Shown here: positions 15,393 through 23,533 of the stretch, piece after piece | Layout: the number at the start of each line of letters is the position of its first letter | Numbering within the stretch: position 1 is the stretch's first letter | Assembly: GCA_020026195.1 (NCBI GenBank) | Contig: JAHHQW010000018.1 | Span: 1 to 40,706, forward strand | Source: Prevotella sp. | GTDB taxonomy: Bacteria; Bacteroidota; Bacteroidia; Bacteroidales; Bacteroidaceae | Direction of reading: 5' to 3' | DNA length: 40,706 nt | Notes under the pieces: model-generated | What the model saw: only the letters and a program-made list of their open reading frames with translations | Told to the model about the DNA's origin: nothing | The model's database searches: none | Position numbers and translations under genes: made by a program

Positions 15393-18300
15393 ATGAGAGA
15401 AAAAATAGACTGCTTCCTGCCGTGTATGGATTTGAAAAGTATAGACAAAACGCTTACACAGCTCAAGGACAGCAAGACAATACAACATATCAGTCTGATA
15501 GTTACGTCCGAATTTGCAGACAACAACGATATTCCCGATTACTGTGATGTCATAGTTACCGACAATCTTTATTCGCCCGAAGTGCTCAGGGAGATTGATT
15601 CGCGCACCGATGCCGAATACGTGATGCTGTATAAAAAGACATCACCTTTAGACCTCTCGCTGTTCGCACTGGAACGTTTTTTACAGTGCGCCACGGAGAC
15701 CAATGCGGGAATGGTGTACAGCGATTATTATTCGCTGCGCGACGGCGTAAAGGTCAAGAACCCCGTGATAGACTATCAGGAAGGCAGTCTGCGCGATAAT
15801 TTTAATTTCGGTCCGTTAGTACTCTTCGATTCGCAGCTGCTGCACGAATATGTGGAACAGAACGAGGCAGCAAATTACTGCTATTCTTATTCGGCATACT
15901 ATTCGCTGCGCCTCTTCATCAGTCGCAACGGACGCATATTCCATATCGGAGAATACCTCTATACCGACATCGAGACCGACCTCCGTTCGAGCGGCGAACG
16001 TCAGTTTGACTACGTAAATCCGCAGAACCAGGAAGTACAGAAAGAAATGGAACGTGTAGTCACCGCACATCTGGCTAAGGTGGGCGCACTGATAGACATG
16101 GACACATTACAGACTCCCGATTTCAACGAACAGAACTTCGCGTGCGAGGCTTCGGTGATTATTCCGGTGCGTAACCGTGCCAAGACCGTTGCCGATGCAG
16201 TGAACAGCGCCTTGCAGCAGAAGACACCGTTTGACTTTAACGTCATTGTGGTAGACAACCATTCCACCGACGGAACGACAGAGATTCTTGATGCCATAAA
16301 AGACGAACGACTGATACATATCATTCCAGAACGTGACGACTTGGGTATCGGCGGTTGCTGGAATCTTGCCGTCAATGATGACCGCTGCGGACGTTTTGCC
16401 GTTCAGCTCGATTCAGACGACCTCTATTCTTCACCCGCAACGCTGCGTACCATCGTGGCTGCATTCTATAAGCAGAAGGCTGCAATGGTAATCGGTGCAT
16501 ACCGTATGTGTGACTTTAAACTGAACACTCTGCCGCCCGGACTCATTGCGCATACCGAATGGACAGAGGAAAATGGTCGTAACAATGCCCTGCGCATCAA
16601 CGGATTCGGTGCTCCGCGTGCTTTCTTCACACCTATAGCACGACAGATAAAATTCCCGAACACAAGTTATGGAGAGGATTATGCCCTGGCACTCGCCTTC
16701 AGTCGCAGTTACCGTGTAGGCAGAATTTACGACGAACTGTATCTGTGTCGTCGCTGGGAGGGTAACAGTGATGCTTCGCTCTCGATAGAAAAGGAAAACG
16801 CCAATAATTTCTATAAGGACTCTATCCGCACCATGGAACTTAATGCCCGCAAACAACTAAATGCAGGCAGAAAAGAACTCATGTACAACAGTTCGCTGCA
16901 ACGTTTCTTCAACCGACAGATGGAGAAATGGGACGAGGCACGACAGAACTTCCGTAACCTGCAGGATGTAAGTACACGTGATGTTTCAATGGGTGACAAC
17001 ACCTTCAAACTGCAATACAATCCGCTGCGCATCGTTTCATCGGGCGCAAAGGTAGACAAGGCAAGTATTGCGGCACGCAAATGTTTCCTATGTAAGGACA
17101 ACCGTCCTGAGAATCAGATATCTAAGATGATGGGCGACAAGTATGAGATGCTGGTAAATCCGTTCCCCATACTGCCAAAGCATTTTACAATACCAGCACT
17201 GAGACATCAGCCTCAGAGCATTTACAAGAACTATAGCGAGATACATCGCATACTCGATAAATACGAAGATCTGTTCGTGTTCTATAACGGTCCGCAGTGT
17301 GGTGCGTCAGCTCCCGACCATCTGCATTTCCAGGCTGGCACTGCCGATGTCATCCCCATACGTAAGGCATGGCCGCGCATCTGCCGCAGCATCGACGTGA
17401 TATATCAGCTTGCCGATGGCGAGGACATTTCTGTAATCAACGACTACCCTGTAAAGGCATTCGTGATACGCAGTCTCAGCGAGAACACCGACAGGGTGAT
17501 GTTCCGCACATTATATAAGCATCTGCCCGTAAACGAAGGTGCTCCAGAACCAATGATGAACATTGTGGCATGGCGTGAGGGAAAGACAACCGTAACCATC
17601 GTGTTTGCACGTAAGAAACACCGTCCAGACGTTTATTTCAAGGAAGGTGACGAACGAATGCTCATCAGTCCGGGTGCGGTAGACATGTCAGGACTTGTAA
17701 TCACTCCCCGTAAATGCGATTTCGAGCGTCTCGATTCGGCACAGCTTGAGAGCATTTTCAAGGAAGTGTCGTTGAGTGACGAGGAGATTGATGCCATTGC
17801 AAATAAGATTAAGGAACACGGCATACGTGTAGAAGATAAATACAAAGAAGGAATCGGTAAGGAACCCGATGTGTCGGTGGGTATCGTAAGTGGTGAGAAA
17901 ATATCATTCTCGCTGAATACTCCCTATACCGCCAAGGGTGAGAAGATTACCGGTGAGCAGACAGTAGAACTCCACGAAGGTGCCATTTTATGGAACGGCA
18001 ACAGTTACCGTGAACTGACATTTATCCCTAACGATGAAAAGGCTTCGTTCTCGCTGAGTGATGTCACCATCGGTAAGGAATTCCACTGGGAACGTAAGGA
18101 AAGACAGGTGTTCCGCGGACGACTGAAACTTGTGGTTGAGGCCGATAAGATATGCGCCATCAACATACTGCCCGTGGAGAGCTATCTCGTGAGTGTAATT
18201 TCAAGTGAGATGAACTCCGCATCTTCGCCAGAATTCCTTAAGGCACATGCCGTAATATCACGCAGTTGGTTACTGGCACAGATGAAACGCCGCCTTAACC

Positions 18301-19145
18301 AGCAGAACGGCAGTAACGGTTTCTTCTCGTTTATCAAGACAGAAGATACATTCATTAAATGGTACGACCGTGACGACCACACTATATTCGATGTGTGTGC
18401 CGACGACCACTGTCAGCGTTATCAGGGTATAACACGTGCTCAGAACCAGCATGTGATGCAGGCGGTAAAGAGTACACGCGGACAGATACTTACGTATGAC
18501 GGCGATATATGTGATGCTCGTTTCAGTAAGTGCTGCGGCGGTATAACCGAAGAGTTCGGCTATTGCTGGGAAAACAAGGATGTGCCGTATCTTAAGTCAA
18601 GACGTGATGACGAAGGCGACAAGACTCCAAATCTCTCAACCGAAGAGGACTTTGACAAGTGGATTCGTACGTCACCCGAATCATTCTGTAACACACACGA
18701 CAAACATATCCTTTCACAGGTGCTCAACGACTATGACCAGGAGACAGAAGATTTCTACCGCTGGCATGTGGAATATACCAATGAGGAACTGTCAGTCCTG
18801 CTTAAAGAAAAACTGAACATCGACTTTGGCGAGATACAGGAACTCAGACCTGTTGAGCGAGGCAGAAGCGGACGAATAAGTAAACTGACGATAGTAGGAA
18901 CCAAACGAACATTTACCATCGGTAAAGAACTGGAGATTCGTCGTGCGTTGAGCAAGACACACCTCTACAGCAGTGCCTTTGTGGTGGACAAGACGGCAGA
19001 AGGTTTCCGACTTACAGGTGCAGGCTGGGGACACGGCGTCGGATTATGCCAGATAGGTGCCGCAGTGATGGGCGAGAAAGGTTATAAATATGATGAGATA
19101 CTGCTGCATTATTACAATGATGCGGAGATAAAGACAATATACTAA
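15393..19145 (+). CDS. Multidomain fusion: tandem GT-A glycosyltransferase, DUF4922 (GalT/HIT-like) and SpoIID/LytB domain
   Basis: The protein has 1250 aa and no signal peptide. Residues ~1-245 look like a partial or diverged GT-A fold (MVYSDYYSLRDG). Residues ~253-480 are a clear family-2 glycosyltransferase with SVIIPVRNRAKTV, VVDNHSTDGT and LDSDD (~338-342). Residues ~545-800 carry CFLCKDNRP (~564) and DHLHFQAG (~640), the pattern of DUF4922, related to galactose-1-phosphate uridylyltransferase/HIT nucleotidyl transferases. Residues ~900-1250 are SpoIID/LytB-like, with ILPVESYLVSVISSEM, FLKAHAVISRSWL, KCCGG and GAGWGHGVGLCQIG; SpoIID domains cleave peptidoglycan glycan strands. The next gene, ampG, starts 6 bp after the stop, so a role in cell-wall sugar recycling or turnover is likely, by inference. 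How a SpoIID domain would act without visible export is unexplained. Confidence 0.85.
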   Translation: MREKIDCFLPCMDLKSIDKTLTQLKDSKTIQHISLIVTSEFADNNDIPDYCDVIVTDNLYSPEVLREIDSRTDAEYVMLYKKTSPLDLSLFALERFLQCATETNAGMVYSDYYSLRDGVKVKNPVIDYQEGSLRDNFNFGPLVLFDSQLLHEYVEQNEAANYCYSYSAYYSLRLFISRNGRIFHIGEYLYTDIETDLRSSGERQFDYVNPQNQEVQKEMERVVTAHLAKVGALIDMDTLQTPDFNEQNFACEASVIIPVRNRAKTVADAVNSALQQKTPFDFNVIVVDNHSTDGTTEILDAIKDERLIHIIPERDDLGIGGCWNLAVNDDRCGRFAVQLDSDDLYSSPATLRTIVAAFYKQKAAMVIGAYRMCDFKLNTLPPGLIAHTEWTEENGRNNALRINGFGAPRAFFTPIARQIKFPNTSYGEDYALALAFSRSYRVGRIYDELYLCRRWEGNSDASLSIEKENANNFYKDSIRTMELNARKQLNAGRKELMYNSSLQRFFNRQMEKWDEARQNFRNLQDVSTRDVSMGDNTFKLQYNPLRIVSSGAKVDKASIAARKCFLCKDNRPENQISKMMGDKYEMLVNPFPILPKHFTIPALRHQPQSIYKNYSEIHRILDKYEDLFVFYNGPQCGASAPDHLHFQAGTADVIPIRKAWPRICRSIDVIYQLADGEDISVINDYPVKAFVIRSLSENTDRVMFRTLYKHLPVNEGAPEPMMNIVAWREGKTTVTIVFARKKHRPDVYFKEGDERMLISPGAVDMSGLVITPRKCDFERLDSAQLESIFKEVSLSDEEIDAIANKIKEHGIRVEDKYKEGIGKEPDVSVGIVSGEKISFSLNTPYTAKGEKITGEQTVELHEGAILWNGNSYRELTFIPNDEKASFSLSDVTIGKEFHWERKERQVFRGRLKLVVEADKICAINILPVESYLVSVISSEMNSASSPEFLKAHAVISRSWLLAQMKRRLNQQNGSNGFFSFIKTEDTFIKWYDRDDHTIFDVCADDHCQRYQGITRAQNQHVMQAVKSTRGQILTYDGDICDARFSKCCGGITEEFGYCWENKDVPYLKSRRDDEGDKTPNLSTEEDFDKWIRTSPESFCNTHDKHILSQVLNDYDQETEDFYRWHVEYTNEELSVLLKEKLNIDFGEIQELRPVERGRSGRISKLTIVGTKRTFTIGKELEIRRALSKTHLYSSAFVVDKTAEGFRLTGAGWGHGVGLCQIGAAVMGEKGYKYDEILLHYYNDAEIKTIY

Positions 19146-19151
19146 CAGGTG

Positions 19152-20468
19152 ATGCAATTATTTAAGAAGTTAAGTCCGTGGGCGTGGGTACCTTCGTTAT
19201 ATTTTGCAGAAGGACTGCCCAACGTCATCGTAGTAACCGTATCGGTGATTATGTATCAGCAGTTAGGACTGAGCAATGCCGAGATAACATTCTATACCAG
19301 CTGGCTCTATCTGCCGTGGGTTATAAAACCCCTGTGGAGTCCGTTCGTGGATGTCATAAAGACGAAGAAATGGTGGATAATACTGATGCAGATGCTCATG
19401 GGCGCATCGTTTGCCGGAGTGGCGTTTACGCTGAACACCCATTTCTGGCTTGAAGCTACACTGTGCTTCTTTTGGCTCATGGCATTCTCGTCGGCAACGC
19501 ACGACATTGCAGCCGACGGCTTCTACATGATAGGACTCAACGAACATCAGCAGGCCATGTTCGTGGGCATCAGAAGTACGTTCTACCGTCTGGCCAATAT
19601 CTTCGGACAGGGTATTCTCGTTGCCGTGGCAGGCAGTCTGCAAGTCCTTTTCAGGGGCGAGATAAAGTATTCGTGGATGCTTGTGTTCTATTTCGTTGCA
19701 GCACTTTTCATCGGACTTGCCGTATATCACAAACTTATTCTGCCGAGTAATGAAGGTGTTGATAATCAACAGAAATTAGACAGTAAGAAAATAATGTCCG
19801 ACCTGTTAGACTCTGTAAGAACATTCATCTTCGTTGTACAGCCCGACGGAAAACTGCGTCTGCGTGATGAGGCTCTGACGGGTATATTCTTCATGTTATG
19901 TTACCGTATGCCCGAAGGACTGTTAGCAAAGATCACTCCGCTGTTCCTGTGCGGTAAGGCAGCCGACGGCGGTATGGCTCTTTCATTACAGGAGTATTCT
20001 TTTGCTTACGGAACTGTAGGAGTAATCGGACTCGTAGCCGGAGGTATAATAGGAGGACTGGCAGCAGCAAAGCACGGACTGAAACGCTGGCTGTGGCCTA
20101 TGGTTGCCGCAATAACCATTCCTGACTTAGTATATGTTTATCTTAGTTACTGTACTGATGCATCACTTATGCTAACTTCTGTATGTATCTTCATAGAACA
20201 GTTTGGTTATGGTTTCGGTTTCACGGCATATATGCTGTACCTAATATATTACAGCAGTAATGCCATCAACGGAAAATACAAGACATCACATTATGCACTA
20301 TGTACGGCACTCATGGCACTCAGTCTGCAAATACCAGGACTTGTTGCCGGTGCTCTTCAGGAAGCCCTCGGTTATCAGATGTTCTTTATCTTTGTGATGT
20401 TCCTATGTATATTAACCTTTGTCGTAGCATCGCTCGTGAAGATAGATCCGCAGTTTGGTAAGAAATAG
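19152..20468 (+). CDS. ampG: AmpG-like muropeptide permease (MFS)
   Basis: A 438-aa major-facilitator protein with about 12 membrane helices. The AmpG-type opening SLYFAEGLPNVIV and the following YTSWLYLPWVIKPLWSP (~48-64) are characteristic. AmpG imports anhydro-muropeptides for peptidoglycan recycling. I prefer the ATG at 19152 over the GTG at 19149. It lies 6 bp behind the SpoIID fusion, so the two form one operon and one cell-wall recycling unit. The exact substrate cannot be told from sequence. Confidence 0.88.
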   Translation: MQLFKKLSPWAWVPSLYFAEGLPNVIVVTVSVIMYQQLGLSNAEITFYTSWLYLPWVIKPLWSPFVDVIKTKKWWIILMQMLMGASFAGVAFTLNTHFWLEATLCFFWLMAFSSATHDIAADGFYMIGLNEHQQAMFVGIRSTFYRLANIFGQGILVAVAGSLQVLFRGEIKYSWMLVFYFVAALFIGLAVYHKLILPSNEGVDNQQKLDSKKIMSDLLDSVRTFIFVVQPDGKLRLRDEALTGIFFMLCYRMPEGLLAKITPLFLCGKAADGGMALSLQEYSFAYGTVGVIGLVAGGIIGGLAAAKHGLKRWLWPMVAAITIPDLVYVYLSYCTDASLMLTSVCIFIEQFGYGFGFTAYMLYLIYYSSNAINGKYKTSHYALCTALMALSLQIPGLVAGALQEALGYQMFFIFVMFLCILTFVVASLVKIDPQFGKK

Positions 20469-20493
20469 TATATCTGTACGTACTTTATATACA

Positions 20494-20527
20494 GGGATGT
20501 AAGCATAATGCATTACATCCCTTTTTT
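20494..20527 (+). terminator. Terminator after ampG
   Basis: A 9-bp perfect stem (GGGATGTAA at 20494-20502 with TTACATCCC at 20513-20521) is followed by six T. It closes the SpoIID-ampG operon. Confidence 0.9.
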
Positions 20528-20913
20528 GTTTCTGTCAATTTAATCTATGAAGAAACGTAAGAGTACCTGTGGAGTTTTCTTTTCAGACAAAAAACCAATA
20601 TTCATAACTAAGCAGACGGTTTTAATATCCTATTTGTAAATGTTAATGACATCAGCGACATGGACTGAATAAACAGACATTTGTTACATACAATATAAAG
20701 TAGATTAACGTGTAATGCTTGAAAACTTATTTGTATTTCTGCGTTTTGTATTAAAAGAGACTCCGAATACTATTTTTTATAATAATAAATATGTGATATT
20801 CAAGAAAAAGTAGTATGTTGCGACAGATAAAAGTGCTTGTAACATATTATCGTATAGAAACAATCAAGAAAATGTAAACATAATTATTAACCAATTTATT
20901 AAGAATAAAATTT
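20528..20913. other. Intergenic region before the secreted T9SS-type protein
   Basis: About 385 bp of AT-rich DNA with no ORF. No good TAnnTTTG element was found, so the promoter of the next gene is not identified. Confidence 0.5.
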
Positions 20914-22428
20914 ATGGGGAAAAAACATTATTTATCAGTATTAGCAGCTATAATGCTGAGTATCGGACAGACGGCAACAGCTCAGGAAGCCAGGACATTA
21001 CTTATGCCAAAGACAGATTTTAATACATTGTCAGCAATGACCAGCAGACCTGTTGTTAAGAAGGAAAGTTCGTCGATGAAAGTACCCAAGACAGAGGCAA
21101 TATATAAATGGTATGGTGGAGAATGGAAGATAGCTACGTTAAACAAACAGACATTAAACGAAAAACTCCTTACTGTTAGTCAGGAATGTACTTATTATGA
21201 TATTAAGACAGGTAATGTTAAACGTAGTGAATTTGTTACCTACAAGTATGATGATAATGGTAATAAGACAGAAGAAATAGTAGAAAAGAATGGTAATAAA
21301 GGAGACAGTAAGTTCCGTATAGTATATACTTATGATGACGTATGTACAGATGTCATTAAGAGTACGGAATCTTACGTATGGGACGATACCAATGAAGACT
21401 GGGTACGTTCTATGGAAGGCGAATGTCTTTTGTACAATCAATATTTCCAGTTTGAACGTGATGCTTTCGGACGAGTAACCGTAAACCAGTCGTGGCTTTC
21501 TTCTGAAATGACAAAACCCTTATCTAAGGGCTATTATTTCAACTATGCAGATGCAGACAGTCATGCATCAGAAATGAAAGTAAAGAATAAAGACGCTCAG
21601 GGAAACTTTGCTGATATTTTTGTATATAAAGATATTGTATGGCGTAAGACAAACGACCAGTTTCTGAAATTAAACGAAGATGCGTTTCGCGCCTTTAATG
21701 AAGATCCGGATAATCAGGCAGAATCGTTCACTTTGTATCGTGTTGAAAACGGAGGACAGCTTTCAAAGGTTGCTGATGTAAAGAATGTATACGACAAGCA
21801 GGACCGAATATTAAAAGAACTGATATTGGATGCTTATGGTAAAAATTACGCAAGGATTTATACTTATGATGTAGCCCCGGGAGACAGTTACAATTTCTTA
21901 TATTGCGAATGGGAAGACTTAAATGACAACGGAACTTACGATGAAGGAGAAATCAACTATCTCGGTCTGCCTCCGTCATACTGTGAAGTGCGTTATGACG
22001 AACACAACAATTATGTGTCAAATATAGAATATTTCTACAATCAGAAGTCTGGAGAGTTTGGCAGCATTGGCGGTGATGTATGGGAATATACATATATGGA
22101 AGACGGAACACTTAAAGAAAAAATACTGACACATTCAAGTAGAAATGGCGAGTCTAATAATATTAAAAAATATGTATATGATGATTTTGCAGACACCGGT
22201 GCAACAAACATTGACGAAGTTACAGGTGAGGCTTCAGAACTTATTGTCTATGACGGATATGTTGTGGCACGCAATCTTGACGGAGCAGAATACACAATTA
22301 CAGACCTTCAGGGCAGACTCTGTAACAAGGGTATAGTATCAGGCGGTAAGATAAGTCTTTCTAACCTTGCAGATGGTCTTTACATCGTATCAGTAAACGG
22401 TAAGTCGGTTAAGGTTATGAACAAATAA
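20914..22428 (+). CDS. Secreted protein with YD-like repeats and a type IX secretion sorting tail
   Basis: The 504-aa protein has a signal peptide (AAIMLSIGQTATAQ, cleavage near 24). The middle carries several repeats of the form Y(K/T)YDDNGN, YDKQDRI, YDEHNNYVSN and YTYMEDGTLKE, which resemble the YD/RHS-like beta repeats found in other secreted Bacteroidota proteins. The C-terminal ~65 residues (YTITDLQGRLCNKGIVSGG, then LADGLYIVSVNGKSVKVMNK) match the type A sorting domain that sends proteins through the type IX secretion system to the cell surface. The function of the passenger is unknown. It is monocistronic, with its own terminator. Confidence 0.75.
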   Translation: MGKKHYLSVLAAIMLSIGQTATAQEARTLLMPKTDFNTLSAMTSRPVVKKESSSMKVPKTEAIYKWYGGEWKIATLNKQTLNEKLLTVSQECTYYDIKTGNVKRSEFVTYKYDDNGNKTEEIVEKNGNKGDSKFRIVYTYDDVCTDVIKSTESYVWDDTNEDWVRSMEGECLLYNQYFQFERDAFGRVTVNQSWLSSEMTKPLSKGYYFNYADADSHASEMKVKNKDAQGNFADIFVYKDIVWRKTNDQFLKLNEDAFRAFNEDPDNQAESFTLYRVENGGQLSKVADVKNVYDKQDRILKELILDAYGKNYARIYTYDVAPGDSYNFLYCEWEDLNDNGTYDEGEINYLGLPPSYCEVRYDEHNNYVSNIEYFYNQKSGEFGSIGGDVWEYTYMEDGTLKEKILTHSSRNGESNNIKKYVYDDFADTGATNIDEVTGEASELIVYDGYVVARNLDGAEYTITDLQGRLCNKGIVSGGKISLSNLADGLYIVSVNGKSVKVMNK

Positions 22429-22450
22429 ACAGAACTATAGTTTCTGACAT

Positions 22451-22498
22451 AAATTGTGACAAAGTGCTTTTTTGTAAGCATCTTTGTCACAATTTTTT
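22451..22498 (+). terminator. Terminator after the secreted protein
   Basis: A ~19-bp stem with one bulged base (22451-22469 with 22476-22495) has a short T-rich loop and ends in a T tract. Confidence 0.85.
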
Positions 22499-22548
22499 GT
22501 TAAACAATACAAAATATATTTGATATATATTATAGATTAAGCATTGTC

Positions 22549-22580
22549 TTTGTACTTTTGATAGAAAATTCATATCTTTG
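22549..22580 (+). promoter_or_regulatory. Promoter of the META-domain lipoprotein
   Basis: TTTG at 22549-22552 and TATCTTTG at 22573-22580 are spaced by 20 bp, a full match to the Bacteroidota -33/-7 layout. The start codon follows 43 bp later. Confidence 0.75.
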
Positions 22581-22623
22581 TCGTGTATTTTACAAATGTA
22601 TTTACAAACTAATTTAACAGGAT

Positions 22624-23412
22624 ATGAATAAAGTTTTTTTAAGTGTATTATTAGGAACTACTTTTTTATGCAGCTGCGGTACTCAAAATAAATCAGTAGT
22701 AGATTTAGCTGGAGAGTGGAACATTATTACAGTAGAAGGTCAGAAAGTATCTTCTGAAGAAATACCATTCTTAGGTTTTGACGTAAAAGAAAATCGTATG
22801 TACGGCAATGCCGGATGCAACAACATCATGGGTTCCGTAGCATTAAATTCCAAAAAAGGTTCGATAGAACTTTCAAATGTAGGAGCAACACGCAGAATGT
22901 GTCCGGACATGAAATTAGAAGATAAGGTTCTCAACGCATTAGAGAAAGTAAAGTCATACAAAGCTACAAAGAAAGGTGTAGAACTTACAGATGCAGAGGG
23001 TAAGGTACTCTTTGGTCTTGAAAAGAAACAGGCTCCTGCCGTAACAGTTGCCGATCTTAATGGCGAATGGATTATCACTACAGTTGGCGACAAAGCAGTG
23101 GAGGTAGTAGAAAAGACTCCTTTCATAGCCTTCAATGTAGAAGAGAAGAAAGTTCACGGAACAGGCGGATGCAACATCTTTAACGGAGGATTCATACAGG
23201 ATACAAAGAATCCTACAGCATTACGTTTCTCACAGATGGCATTAACAAGAATGGCAGGACCCGGAATGAAGAACGAAGGTATTATTCTTTCAGCATTAGA
23301 AAAGGTTCGCAGTTTTGCATTTAATGCAGACGGAACAGTGTCAATGAATGACAGGAACAATAAAACAGTATTTGTAATGAAGAAAAATACAGGAAAGTCA
23401 CTTTCTGAATAA
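22624..23412 (+). CDS. Lipoprotein with two META (HslJ-like) domains
   Basis: The 262-aa protein has a short lipoprotein signal ending in LCSC (Cys18). Two homologous META domains follow: residues ~27-135 and ~143-252. Each begins with L(A/N)GEW(N/I)I and has the glycine-rich (N/T)(A/G)GCN(N/I) strand (MYGNAGCNNIMG, VHGTGGCNIFNGG), then a (M/A)CPDM or AGPGM helix start and an (A)LEKV helix. META/HslJ domains occur in heat-shock and motility-related envelope proteins; their molecular role is not settled. The second copy has lost the Arg-Arg-Met-Cys pair of the first. Confidence 0.88.
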   Translation: MNKVFLSVLLGTTFLCSCGTQNKSVVDLAGEWNIITVEGQKVSSEEIPFLGFDVKENRMYGNAGCNNIMGSVALNSKKGSIELSNVGATRRMCPDMKLEDKVLNALEKVKSYKATKKGVELTDAEGKVLFGLEKKQAPAVTVADLNGEWIITTVGDKAVEVVEKTPFIAFNVEEKKVHGTGGCNIFNGGFIQDTKNPTALRFSQMALTRMAGPGMKNEGIILSALEKVRSFAFNADGTVSMNDRNNKTVFVMKKNTGKSLSE

Positions 23413-23463
23413 TATTTATTCTTCGGAAAACAGACAAAAATAAAATAACATAGTAAATAGTTG

Positions 23464-23516
23464 AAAGAGCATATAGTGCCGATGCATGAAATCAGTACAC
23501 TATATGCTCTTTTTAT
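23464..23516. terminator. Shared terminator between converging META and relA genes
   Basis: A 15-bp perfect inverted repeat (23464-23478 with 23498-23512) lies between the two stops. A T run follows on the plus strand. On the minus strand the T run is only three bases, so it serves the plus-strand gene best. Confidence 0.75.
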
Positions 23517-23533
23517 ATAATAACCTGAGAATT

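Noticed and set aside
19263..19769. 168-codon minus-strand frame inside ampG
   Set aside because: Antisense shadow with no domain; the plus-strand gene is clear.
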